From Larix kaempferi (Eukaryota > Streptophyta > Pinopsida > Pinales > Pinaceae), in the NCBI GenBank assembly GCA_027924585.1, contig BSBM01000370.1:24733501-24797500 (forward strand): DNA of 64,000 bases, given 5' to 3'. Below, one piece after another: positions 55,509 through 64,000 of the stretch (the stretch's first letter is position 1; the number at the start of each line of letters is the position of its first letter). Under the pieces are notes generated by a model. That model ran no database searches. It had not been told where the DNA came from and saw only the letters and a list, made by a program, of their open reading frames with translations. The position numbers and the translations under genes were made by a program.

Positions 55509-55675
55509 TGTGAACTTGCATAAATCTTAAAAATGGTTGAGTTGTGTTGAAGACATTGATTTTAAGATAACTGCAAAGAGCTTTGGAAAGATATATGAAC
55601 TTGCATAAATCTTAAAAATAGTTCTAGTTGTGTTGAAGACATTGATTTTAAGATAATTGCAAAGAGCTTGCCAAA
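55509..55675. repeat. Tandem duplication, about 84-bp unit
   Basis: TGAACTTGCATAAATCTTAA ... TTGTGTTGAAGACATTGATT ... GCAAAGAGCTT occurs twice, starting near 55509 and 55593. Confidence 0.85.
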
Positions 55676-56800
55676 GCTAGATAGTTGTATTAAGCTTACA
55701 CTTAGATGTTATTGGCCCTTTGTTACTTAGATGTTATTGGCCTACAAATAATCTGTCTCTAATATTCACCATTACAAATTTGAAGAAAAACATCTAAAGT
55801 TTATATGTTAGAAGTGTGACACGTATCCTTTTTAATTGGCTGAAATTAGATTTAAAACATTTACGACGACATATATATAAAACTACACAATATAGATAAA
55901 TTAAAACCCTTCCTCATGATGGATCCCCTTTTAAAGTGGATCTATGTTGTTATTAGCAACATTGATCCCATAAAAAGTTAGAGATTAACTAAGTCCATGA
56001 AAAGAGGAATCATGATAAAGAGAAATTTATACAATATGTTCTAGTACAAGCACATAAATCTAGTTGTTGTATTAGAGGTGTAAAGTCACATATAATCATC
56101 ATTACAAGATGCAAATTTTATCATAAGCACACAAAATCCTAGTCATGTAGTTTTTTTGCATTGCAACATATAGTTCCAAAGAACATTACCCTGATATATT
56201 ATGCTCCCTTGACATGTTGACCTTTTTTGTAGTGACACATGCCTTGTTGCAAATGGACAATTCAACACATTTGCATGTGTAGAAGCCCAACAATCACAAC
56301 AAATGATCTCTCTTCTCAAAGATTTTACACAAGCAATTTATGATATGAACATATGTAAAGAAAAACACTCCATACTTTTGTTAGTAGATTATTTGTACTC
56401 CACCTTGAGTTTGTTAAAACATTGGTAATTAGTTGATGGATTGATATTTGTTGTCATAAATCTTCTTATTCATATCCCATTATATAGTTTTATTTCATTA
56501 GTGAAAATTTGGAATTGAGTTTCTGCCCATATTATTATGTCAATATTTTTTTCCAAAAAGAAAAAAATTATATTTGATATTTCAAGTTTGAAATCAAAAT
56601 ATACAAGGTCTTAGCCTAATATCAATGTGAAATTCAAAAGTAAAAAAGATAGTCTACAACCTATCTCCAACTACATATTACAATGATCCAAGAAATGGAT
56701 AAATCTCATAATTCATCCTTCCCATCCTTTAGATTATCAACAACACTTGCATAAGCTAAAAAAAAGAACCCTCATAAAAATATTTAATATTGACAGTACA
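55676..56800. other. AT-rich sequence without recognisable genes
   Basis: No domain-bearing frame on either strand. Short repeated phrases only (TTAGATGTTATTGGCC twice near 55705-55745). Confidence 0.4.
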
Positions 56801-56801
56801 A

Positions 56802-57011
56802 TCCATACTTACAACTAAAATAAAAAATTGAAATGGAAGATTTATCATGATAACACATCCTCCTTGAACTCTTGAATTGCCAATATGCCTTCTTGCAAAG
56901 AGAGAGTCCATACTTACAACTAAAATACAAAATTGAAATGGAAGATTTATCATGATAACACATCCTCCTTGAACTCTTGAATTGCCAATATGCCTTCTTG
57001 CAAAGAGAGAG
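56802..57011. repeat. Tandem duplication, 105-bp unit
   Basis: TCCATACTTACAACTAAAAT starts at 56802 and 56907. The two copies are almost identical through GCCTTCTTGCAAAGAGAGAG, so this duplication is recent. It copies the 3' end of the LINE RNase H frame. Confidence 0.9.
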
Positions 57012-58780
57012 CTTCCTTTGAGAGAGAATAATCTTTTGTGTTGAATATTTTATCGATATGGATAAAGGAGATTAAATCAAAATGATTTTTAACCTCCAAT
57101 ACTCTAATCATGATGTGCCCAAGAGCCATACTTGTGATCTCATATTTGTCATTATCCTGATCTATAAGAAATGTTGAATCCCCCAAAATTTGAATGCTTT
57201 GAGTCCGTTGTCTTATAGTTTCAACAAAATCCACAAAATATACAATTTCTCTATTGTTGGTCCTTAGTCCTACTCCATATTTCAAATGGTAGTGATGATT
57301 GTTGACATGACGGATGGACCCAACTCTACATGCCCTTGGAATACCATGACATGCCCCATTAAAGTACCCCTAATGAAAGGAATAATCTATTGTAGGTTCA
57401 TTACAAATCTTTGCTACTTTTTGTTTTGTTTCCTTCAATATCTCTTGATATGACAATCTGATATTATGTGAGACCTGGCCAATTGTCAAATATTTTCCTT
57501 CAAAAATAATCTTGTTTCTAGTTAACCAAAGTCTCCACAACACATAACAAGGCAAATCTTTGTGGCTTGAAACTGTGATATCTTTGATTCATCTTTCAAA
57601 ACAATCTAGAAGTGGATTTGTGTCCCAAGCTGTTGTACCATTAACAAATTGTATTGAATTTATTTCGAAATAAAGACTGAGAAAGGAAATGTAACAAAAG
57701 TATGACCAACCGCCTCATCCCCCCCCTTACAGAGTGCACACCTGCTTGGCCCATTCCAATTTCTTTTCTGGCCACTGTCCTAAGTCAGAATTTTATTAGA
57801 TGATGCTAACTAGAGAAAAAATATTGTTTTCAAGGGACATTTTAATTTCGAGATCAACTTCTACCACCAAACTCTTTCCTCCCTAATTTCTTCTTCTATT
57901 TTAGCTTCCTATCCTAATTTTTTGTTAAGATTCCCAAAGCTTTGTATTTAGACTACTTTAACTCATCTTCATAATCATTTAAAATTACTTATGTTTCAAA
58001 AGAGACGTACATTGAAACTATTCAACTTTCAAGACCCCGTGTAATTGCAATTCCACAACTATTTTCCAGCCTTGTACCCAACTACCAAGTTGTCCATGTA
58101 AAGTAACATCTATGGACCTTGTTAAGCCTCGTGAATGTAGCTTCTCTATCAATCTTAGAGAAATCCTATAGTTACCATTGCAACCAATCCAAGAATCTTC
58201 TCCCAACTTAATTCATCTCCTCTTCCAATCTTCCAAGCCACTCAATTGCTAATGATTGGAAATGACTTGACTAGCCCTTTCCATACTATTGAAGCTCCCT
58301 GAAAGATTTTCCTTTCTTTTTTGATCCACCCTTCAACAATATCATCTCTTAGATAAATTATCCTAACTAAAGATATAAATGTTCTTTAGTCCCCATCCTG
58401 AAATTTCTTTTGTTCTAGCTATTTTTTGTCTATTTTACAAGAGGAGTACCTTCAGTTTCTTGCAAGTCCAAAAAAAGCTTAAACACTTTTCCTTATCTTG
58501 TTTAGTATACCCTTTGGGATGTGGGCAATAGATAATGAATAAACATGTGTACTTTCCAAAATGAACTTACCTAACACCAATCCTCCACCTTGAGACAACC
58601 ATCTAAAACACCGATAGGACAACCTAGCTTCTATTTACCTATATAACCATATCCAATGAGCAAATATGTAATCATTTAGTTTTATTTTGAAACCTAGGTA
58701 TTTTACTCTTTGGTCTAGAGAAGAAGAATTAAAAGTAAAGACTTGGGAAATATGCCCTTCTAATTATGAACACAACCCAT
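56950..58780 (-). pseudogene. Decayed LINE (plant L1 type): RT end, zinc-binding region and RNase H
   Basis: In element order on the minus strand: RT C-terminal region with stops (SRWRIGVR near 58580; EDSWIGCNGNYRISLRLIEK at 58140-58200); a zinc-binding RT-associated segment NWNGPSRCALCKG (57725-57775); LWRLWLTRNKIIFEGK (57500-57550); and RNase H (KYGVGLRTNN, IQILGDSTFLID, SKEALSLQEG; 56950-57285). The RNase H Asp is kept in GDS. Multiple frameshifts and stops. The 5' two-thirds of the element is not recognised, and no poly(A) end is clear. Confidence 0.75.
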
Positions 58781-59797
58781 TGTAAAGCATACAAGAATCT
58801 AAACCACTATATCATTTATTGTGTGTGCACAAGAATCTAAACTTTTTATTAATATTTCAACCCTCATCTCTTAACTCTACACTAACCCAACAAACTTATC
58901 AACTACGAGATACTATAGGTTGACGTTCACTAGATAACACGTTTAACTTCTGGTGACATGGCATATTTGTAGTGTGACATGGATTTTTTATTTTTTGTTT
59001 TCCTTAGGAGGCCCATTTTAGACCCTATTTTAGACCCCAAATTTGCTCTAATGCCTTGCATCGAATTGATCTCCTTCGTGGGGGTTTGCTATGGGCAGAA
59101 TTACTATTATGGGGCATAATTACAATTATGGGAGGTCGAGAACAATGTTCAAGGGAAATCTCAACATCTTGTTCCTATCGGTCTTGTAAAAATACTTTTG
59201 CTCTGTTCGGAGGGCCGCAGTCCCACTGGTCGAACTTCAAAGAGAACAACTGGGCCAAAATGGTATACAAGTATCCCCCAGAACATTAAATTTCGGGGTA
59301 CCTCTGCCCATAAATTTATGCTGATGAACAAATGCAGATAATACCCTCAGATATCTTATTTATAGTTTTCATACCTTGCAGGTTAAAAAAAAGACTGGAT
59401 GAATGCCTTGCTGCTCGCTCTCCTGCTTGGAGCTGCGTGGGAGAGTAATATTTCTTGTCATCGAAGCATATATATCGCATTAATCAAATAAATTGAAAAG
59501 CATCAATTTCCCATTGGTTCTTCCTCCTTAAGCTCATGCATGTGTTCATGTTCATTCTCTGATAGCCCGTTGCAGATGGAAGCTGCTTCTTTTGCATCTC
59601 CTTTGTTATTACTTGTCCCCTCCCGACACTGTCATTTCCTATCAATACTTGCTTGATGTATGTGGCCTCCCTACTGTATGCCTGGAGGAATCCATGCTAC
59701 TGACTTCTGCTGGTGCTGGGTTTAATTCATGTTGGTGCTCTGCCTTCATATCCACGTGGTTGTCTCTGCTGATGCGCAGTCTCCACGTCGGCGTTTT
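58781..59797. other. No recognisable gene; left flank of element I
   Basis: Open frames at 59056-59289 and 59592-59816 (plus) lack domains. Nothing supportable. Confidence 0.4.
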
Positions 59798-60333
59798 TGT
59801 AAGTTTTAAACCTTAACAGTGAAGTACAAACTCATATGATTCTTAAGCATTAACAGAAAATACACAATGGCACACACATTACACAGAGATTTTCACCTGG
59901 AAACCCTTAACCGGGAAAAAACCAGCCAAACTTAGAGCCGCATAGCTCCTTTTTCATTATATGTTTATTTTACATGTACAATACAATAAATGGTATTCTG
60001 CAGCATCTAAAACCCTAATTCGTTTACCCGAATTAGGTTACAACCCTAATTCCTTTTACCGGAATTAGATTAGAGTACAATGGGTCGAAAATCGCGAAAA
60101 AGCAAAAAGCAACCCAAAAAATTTTGCGCTCCGCGCGGACTCCGGGGGCCTAACGGCCCCCTCCGTGTCGTTTCGGAACCTAACGGTCCGAAACGAAGGG
60201 GGTGGGCCCTGTCGGGCTATCCCCCCCTCTAAACCCCCCCCTCCGGACGCGCCCGGCGCAGGCGAATCACTAGTGCCGTAGGGATCGTGTTGTACACGCA
60301 GCGACCATGTGAAGAGATATAACATACCCAACA
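59798..60333 (-). repeat. 3' LTR of element I
   Basis: The right end CATACCCAACA is secure (next to the purine tract). The left end TGTAAGTTTTAAACC is inferred, as no partner LTR is available. Contains the folded CCTGGAAACCC/CCGGGAAAAAACC motif (59896-59922), a sense TATA-like CATATAATG (about 59957-59965), two AT-type stem-loops and a GC-rich block with two more (60014-60195). AATAAA at about 59990. Confidence 0.75.
60014..60195. promoter_or_regulatory. Four successive perfect stem-loops in the element I LTR
   Basis: CCTAATTCG-TTTACC-CGAATTAGG (60014-60037); CTAATTCC-TTTTACC-GGAATTAG (60046-60068); GGGGGCC-TAAC-GGCCCCC (60144-60161); CGTTTCGGA-ACCTAACGG-TCCGAAACG (60169-60195). The last two share CCTAACGG around the loop. 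They lie upstream of the TATA-like site in element sense, so a role in U3 is possible, but function is inferred only. Confidence 0.6.
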
Positions 60334-60379
60334 TTCTCCCACTTGTTGTTCTCTTCACATACAGGAGAAATTTATGACT

Positions 60380-63300
60380 TCAACAATTCAGGGCAACAAT
60401 GCCCATGTTCTCTTTACACCAAGAGAACTTCTGAGTACTCACAGACTTTGTCAAAGAGTCTGCAACATTTACCAAAGTGTCAACCTTCTCCAGCAACACT
60501 TTGTTTTGTTCAACCATGTCTCTGACGAAATGGTACTGCACATCAATGTGCTTTGTCCTTGAGTGATAAGCAGGGTTCTTTGCTAGAAATATTGCACTTG
60601 AGCTATCACAGCCAATCTTTACTGCATTCTGAACAAAACCAATACCTGAACACAATCTTTGCAACCATACAGCTTCCTTACTTGCATGGGTAGCTGCCAT
60701 GTATTCAGCTTCTGTAGTTGAGAGTGCAACTACAGCTTGTCTTCTACTCATCCAACTGATTGCTCCTCCAAATAGATTAAAAACGTAGCCACTTGTATAT
60801 CTTCTGTGATCAAGATCTCCAGCCCAGTCAGCATCAGGAAATCCTTGTATATCTATCTCTCTGTTTACACCGGGTCTTCCTTGGTAGCAGATTGCAAAAT
60901 CTGTAGTGCCACGCAAATACCTGAAGACCCTTTTTACTGCAGTCCAATGTTCCTTTCCTGGTTTTGACATGTATCTACTCAAAACTCCCACTGCATGGGC
61001 TATATCTGGTCTAGTACAGACCATGGCATACATCAGACTGCCAACTGCACTAGCATAGGGAACATGAGACATGTCCTCTACCTCTTCTTGTGTAGTGGGA
61101 CACTGTTCTGCAGATAACCTTACACCTACAGGAATGGGCACCTTCACTGGCTTGCTTTCCTGCATATTAAATCTCTTCAATATCGTTTCAATATATTTTC
61201 TCTGATTTAACCAGAGTTTCCTGTTTTCACGATCTCTTTTTATTTCCATGCCCAAAATGAAATTTGCAGCACCAAGATCTTTCATGTCAAATTCAGATGA
61301 CAGCTGATTCTTGACATCCTTGATGATTTCTTTGTTGTTTCCAATTAGCAACATATCATCAACATACAATATTACATAAATAAAATGATCACCAATTATC
61401 TTAAAATAAACACAGTGATCAGCTTTGCTTCTTGAGAAACCAAGTCCCAGTATATAAGTATCAAATTTTTGATACCACATTCTGGGAGATTGTTTCAAAC
61501 CGTAGAGAGACTTTTTCAGCTTACAGACAAGCTCCTTTCTTCCTTTCACCACAAATCGTTCTGGTTGCTTCATATAGATCTCTTCATTAAGATTTCCATG
61601 TAGGAAAGCCGTCTTTACATCCATTTGTTCTACTTCAAGATCAAAAGCAGCAGAAATAGATAAAAGAAATCTAATAGAAGTCAATTTTGCAACAGGTGAA
61701 AAAATCTCACCAAAATCGATGCCCTCAATTTGGGAGTAACCTTTCGCAACTAGTCGAGCCTTGTACTTCTCCACTTTACCTGCTGCATTTAACTTCTTCT
61801 TGAATACCCATTTGCTTCCAATAGGCTTTCTTCCTTCTGGCAACTCAACCAGATCCCATGCCTCATTTTTGTCCAAGGCATCCATTTCTTCTATCATGGC
61901 CTTCTTCCATAGTTTACTATCTTCTGAATCCATTGCCTCTTTAGCAGTTCTAGGATCACCATCAGTAATAGATAACACAAAATTAGAACGAAAATCAGGG
62001 GGACTGTACCTTTCAACTTGCCTTCTTTCTCGGTCAGATCTCCTCAATACCGGAGTCTGTGGATCCGCCTCTTCATCTGATTCAGACGATTCTGCCTCCT
62101 CATCTGATTCAGACGAATCTGGTTCCTCAAAAGAGTCACCTCTTTCATCCTTGATATCAAAGTGTAGCTTCTCTGAATCCTTTTCCTTTGGTACATCCTC
62201 AATCTTGGAAGTGCTTTCAACTTCTCTGAAGATCACATCTCGACTGTAAACTGTTTGCCTTTTTACTGGGTTCCACAGCTTGTAACCTTTCACTCCATCC
62301 TTGTAACCAATGAAGATACATTTTTCTGCTTTATTATCCAACTTGCTCCTTTTCTCCTTTGGAACATGTACAAAAGCATCACACCCAAACAATCTGAGAT
62401 TAGAGAGAGAGGGTTTCTTACCAGTCCAAACCTCATGAGGTGTCTTGTCAACCAACGCTGATGTGGGTGTCCTATTCACTAGGTAACACGCAGTGTCAAC
62501 AGCTTCTGCCCAGAATTGTTGTGCTAGCCCTGCACCACTGAGCATACTCCTTGCCTTTTCCATCAATGTCCTGTTCATCCTTTCTGCAACCCCATTCTGT
62601 TGAGGTGTGTATGGAGTAGTCTTTTGCCTTGCTATTCCACACGTTTTACAGAACTCCTCAAATTCACTTTCACAGAATTCTCCACCGTTATCTGTTCTGA
62701 GTACTTTTATTTTCTTCTCAGTTTGATTCTCTACAAGAGCCTTAAATTCTTTGAATCTATTAAAAACCTCAGATTTCTTACGCAGGAAATAAATCCAAGT
62801 TTTCCTTGAGAAATCATCTATAAATGAAACATAATACACAGATTTACCAAGTGATGGAACAGGCACAGGTCCAAAAACATCACTGTGTATTAACTCTAAG
62901 ATTCCTTTAGCTCTTACAACACCAGATGAGAATCTTACTCGATTCTGTTTACCATATAAGCAATGTTCACAGAAATCAAAATCTAATGTGAAATCAGACA
63001 TGCCTTCAGCCATACTTTTACCTTGTAATAGTCGAAGACCCTTTTCTCCAATATGTCCCAGCCTTCGATGCCATAGCGATGTCTTCTCACTAGAGACAGT
63101 AAGGACTCTGTCTCCTTCATTTTTACCCTCAGAAACAATAGTGCTGTTACATCCATTTTTGAAGGTGCTTCCCAACAACTTGTATAGAGTTCCAATCCGA
63201 ACTCCCCTCATCAGCACCAATGACTCTCGAACCATCTTGCATGTGTTCTTTTCAAATAGAGTTTTCACACCTGCATCATCCATTTTACTTACAGATATAA

Positions 63301-64000
63301 GGTTTCTAGCCAACTTTGGAATGTGCAGAACCCCGGGAAGAGTTTTAACCCTTCCATCTTTGAGCAGTAGCTTGACCTTTCCTCGACCTATGATTTTCGC
63401 TACCGAGTTGTCTCCCAGAAATACATCTCCTCCATCATACTTTTCGTATTCAGAAAACCACTCCCTGTGAGGAGTCATATGATAAGACGCACCTGAGTCA
63501 ATCAACCACGAATCATGCTCTGCATGTGTACTTGAAGATGCCAGATACACATCTCCTCCTTCCTCTGTAGATTCTTTCCCATCTGCGGATGGAGCGTCAT
63601 TAGGTCCTCTACTTTTATCAGTAATTTTCGATTTACAATCCTTCTTGTAATGCCCAGCTTTTCCGCACTTCCAGCATTTTCTTACAGAAGGTCCTGGAGA
63701 TTTAGATCTCCCTCTAGATTTAGATCTACCACCTGAAGACTTATTTTTAGATCTGTCTCCAGGGCGACCTCTGACAAATAAGGCATCCTTGGCTGAACTA
63801 TCTATGGATTTCTGCCTCATTTCCTCCGATAGTAGGGATGCAACCACATCATCGAAGTTTAGCGTGGTTGCATTACTCCCAATAGCTATGACCAGATTAT
63901 CCCATGAATCTGGCAAAGAGCACAACAGACTAATACACTTTTCATCATCATCAAGTGTAATACCAACAGATGTCAACTGACTTACCAGAGTATTGAAGGC
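60380..64000 (-). CDS. Element I: Copia gag-pol polyprotein, open to the window end
   Basis: About 1206 codons without a stop, partial at the N-terminus (first codons AFNTLVSQLTSVG continue off the window). Order: gag end with zinc knuckle CWKCGKAGHYKKDC (about 63640-63690); protease WLIDSGASYHMT (about 63480-63515); integrase with HRRLGH...CEHC zinc site and triad in ELIHSDVFGP, RTDNGGEF and NGVAERMNRT; RT with QMDVKTAFLHG and YVDDMLLIGN (about 61355); RNase H with GFPDADWAGDL, STTEAEYMAA and GCDSSSAIFL. It ends FSWCKENMGIVALNC. All catalytic residues are present. Such polyproteins are cleaved by their own protease in cytoplasmic particles. The TESVSTQ-type end lies 36 bp from the purine tract. 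Confidence 0.95.
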   Translation of the reverse strand, partial: AFNTLVSQLTSVGITLDDDEKCISLLCSLPDSWDNLVIAIGSNATTLNFDDVVASLLSEEMRQKSIDSSAKDALFVRGRPGDRSKNKSSGGRSKSRGRSKSPGPSVRKCWKCGKAGHYKKDCKSKITDKSRGPNDAPSADGKESTEEGGDVYLASSSTHAEHDSWLIDSGASYHMTPHREWFSEYEKYDGGDVFLGDNSVAKIIGRGKVKLLLKDGRVKTLPGVLHIPKLARNLISVSKMDDAGVKTLFEKNTCKMVRESLVLMRGVRIGTLYKLLGSTFKNGCNSTIVSEGKNEGDRVLTVSSEKTSLWHRRLGHIGEKGLRLLQGKSMAEGMSDFTLDFDFCEHCLYGKQNRVRFSSGVVRAKGILELIHSDVFGPVPVPSLGKSVYYVSFIDDFSRKTWIYFLRKKSEVFNRFKEFKALVENQTEKKIKVLRTDNGGEFCESEFEEFCKTCGIARQKTTPYTPQQNGVAERMNRTLMEKARSMLSGAGLAQQFWAEAVDTACYLVNRTPTSALVDKTPHEVWTGKKPSLSNLRLFGCDAFVHVPKEKRSKLDNKAEKCIFIGYKDGVKGYKLWNPVKRQTVYSRDVIFREVESTSKIEDVPKEKDSEKLHFDIKDERGDSFEEPDSSESDEEAESSESDEEADPQTPVLRRSDRERRQVERYSPPDFRSNFVLSITDGDPRTAKEAMDSEDSKLWKKAMIEEMDALDKNEAWDLVELPEGRKPIGSKWVFKKKLNAAGKVEKYKARLVAKGYSQIEGIDFGEIFSPVAKLTSIRFLLSISAAFDLEVEQMDVKTAFLHGNLNEEIYMKQPERFVVKGRKELVCKLKKSLYGLKQSPRMWYQKFDTYILGLGFSRSKADHCVYFKIIGDHFIYVILYVDDMLLIGNNKEIIKDVKNQLSSEFDMKDLGAANFILGMEIKRDRENRKLWLNQRKYIETILKRFNMQESKPVKVPIPVGVRLSAEQCPTTQEEVEDMSHVPYASAVGSLMYAMVCTRPDIAHAVGVLSRYMSKPGKEHWTAVKRVFRYLRGTTDFAICYQGRPGVNREIDIQGFPDADWAGDLDHRRYTSGYVFNLFGGAISWMSRRQAVVALSTTEAEYMAATHASKEAVWLQRLCSGIGFVQNAVKIGCDSSSAIFLAKNPAYHSRTKHIDVQYHFVRDMVEQNKVLLEKVDTLVNVADSLTKSVSTQKFSWCKENMGIVALNC

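Larger units (their letters stand above)
59798..64000 (-). mobile_element. Element I: Ty1/Copia retrotransposon, apparently intact, cut by the window edge
   Basis: The 3' LTR is about 59798-60333. The polypurine tract (sense AGTGGGAGAA) is at about 60334-60343. The gag-pol frame then runs unbroken to the window end. The 5' LTR, gag start, primer site and target duplication are outside. Uninterrupted coding and many retained CpG sites in the LTR suggest a recent insertion. Confidence 0.92.

Overview
This window is plant nuclear DNA from a large, repeat-rich genome. The base composition is AT-rich. Long terminal repeat (LTR) retrotransposons of the Copia and Gypsy types are nested up to three levels deep, and most carry an initiator-Met-tRNA primer site. 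The only recognisable single-copy host gene is the 3' half of an IBR5-type dual-specificity phosphatase (exons 21075-22155, + strand). Its exons are small, its two visible introns are short, and its upstream intron runs at least 21 kb to the window edge and is full of antisense retroelements. A gymnosperm or another large-genome seed plant fits best, but the species cannot be named from this sequence.

Layout. 1-7250: intron or intergenic DNA with the 5' LTR of an element running off the left edge, tandem duplications, microsatellites, and a hAT-type element inserted in a tRNA-derived SINE. 7251-20490: Copia element A (minus, TSD GGAGG), with an in-frame duplicated RNase H domain; its gag is split by element G (13084-19130, TSD AGGCT), a Gypsy-like element with 2.3-kb LTRs and only gag sequence inside. 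21075-22155: IBR5-like exons. 24640-25160: Gypsy fragment.

25716-51581: Copia element B (minus) inserted in an unclassified dispersed repeat. Its interior holds Copia F (27725-33151, plus, TSD CTAAC). Its 5' LTR is split by Copia C (33686-50996, minus). C in turn holds chromovirus Gypsy D (35640-41794, TSD AAGAC), solo LTR H (43813-44982, TSD CTTTG) and compact element E (46291-49028, 235-bp LTRs, TSD AATTC/T). E lacks pol and encodes a lysine-rich coiled-coil protein.

51582-59797: a 59-bp minisatellite, a tRNA-Ala(AGC) pseudogene, dispersed repeats with a tRNA-like 3' half, a foldback structure and a decayed LINE. 59798-64000: Copia element I (minus), with an uninterrupted gag-pol frame open to the window end and an LTR containing a GC-rich block of perfect stem-loops; it looks like the youngest element here.

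Most of the sequence is mobile DNA. The coding pieces are gag, protease, integrase, reverse transcriptase and RNase H modules of retroelements, nearly all broken by stops, frameshifts or deletions; element I is the exception. Boundaries were set by reading matching LTR ends, primer binding sites, polypurine tracts and target-site duplications (TSDs). LTR divergence was judged by eye and not computed.
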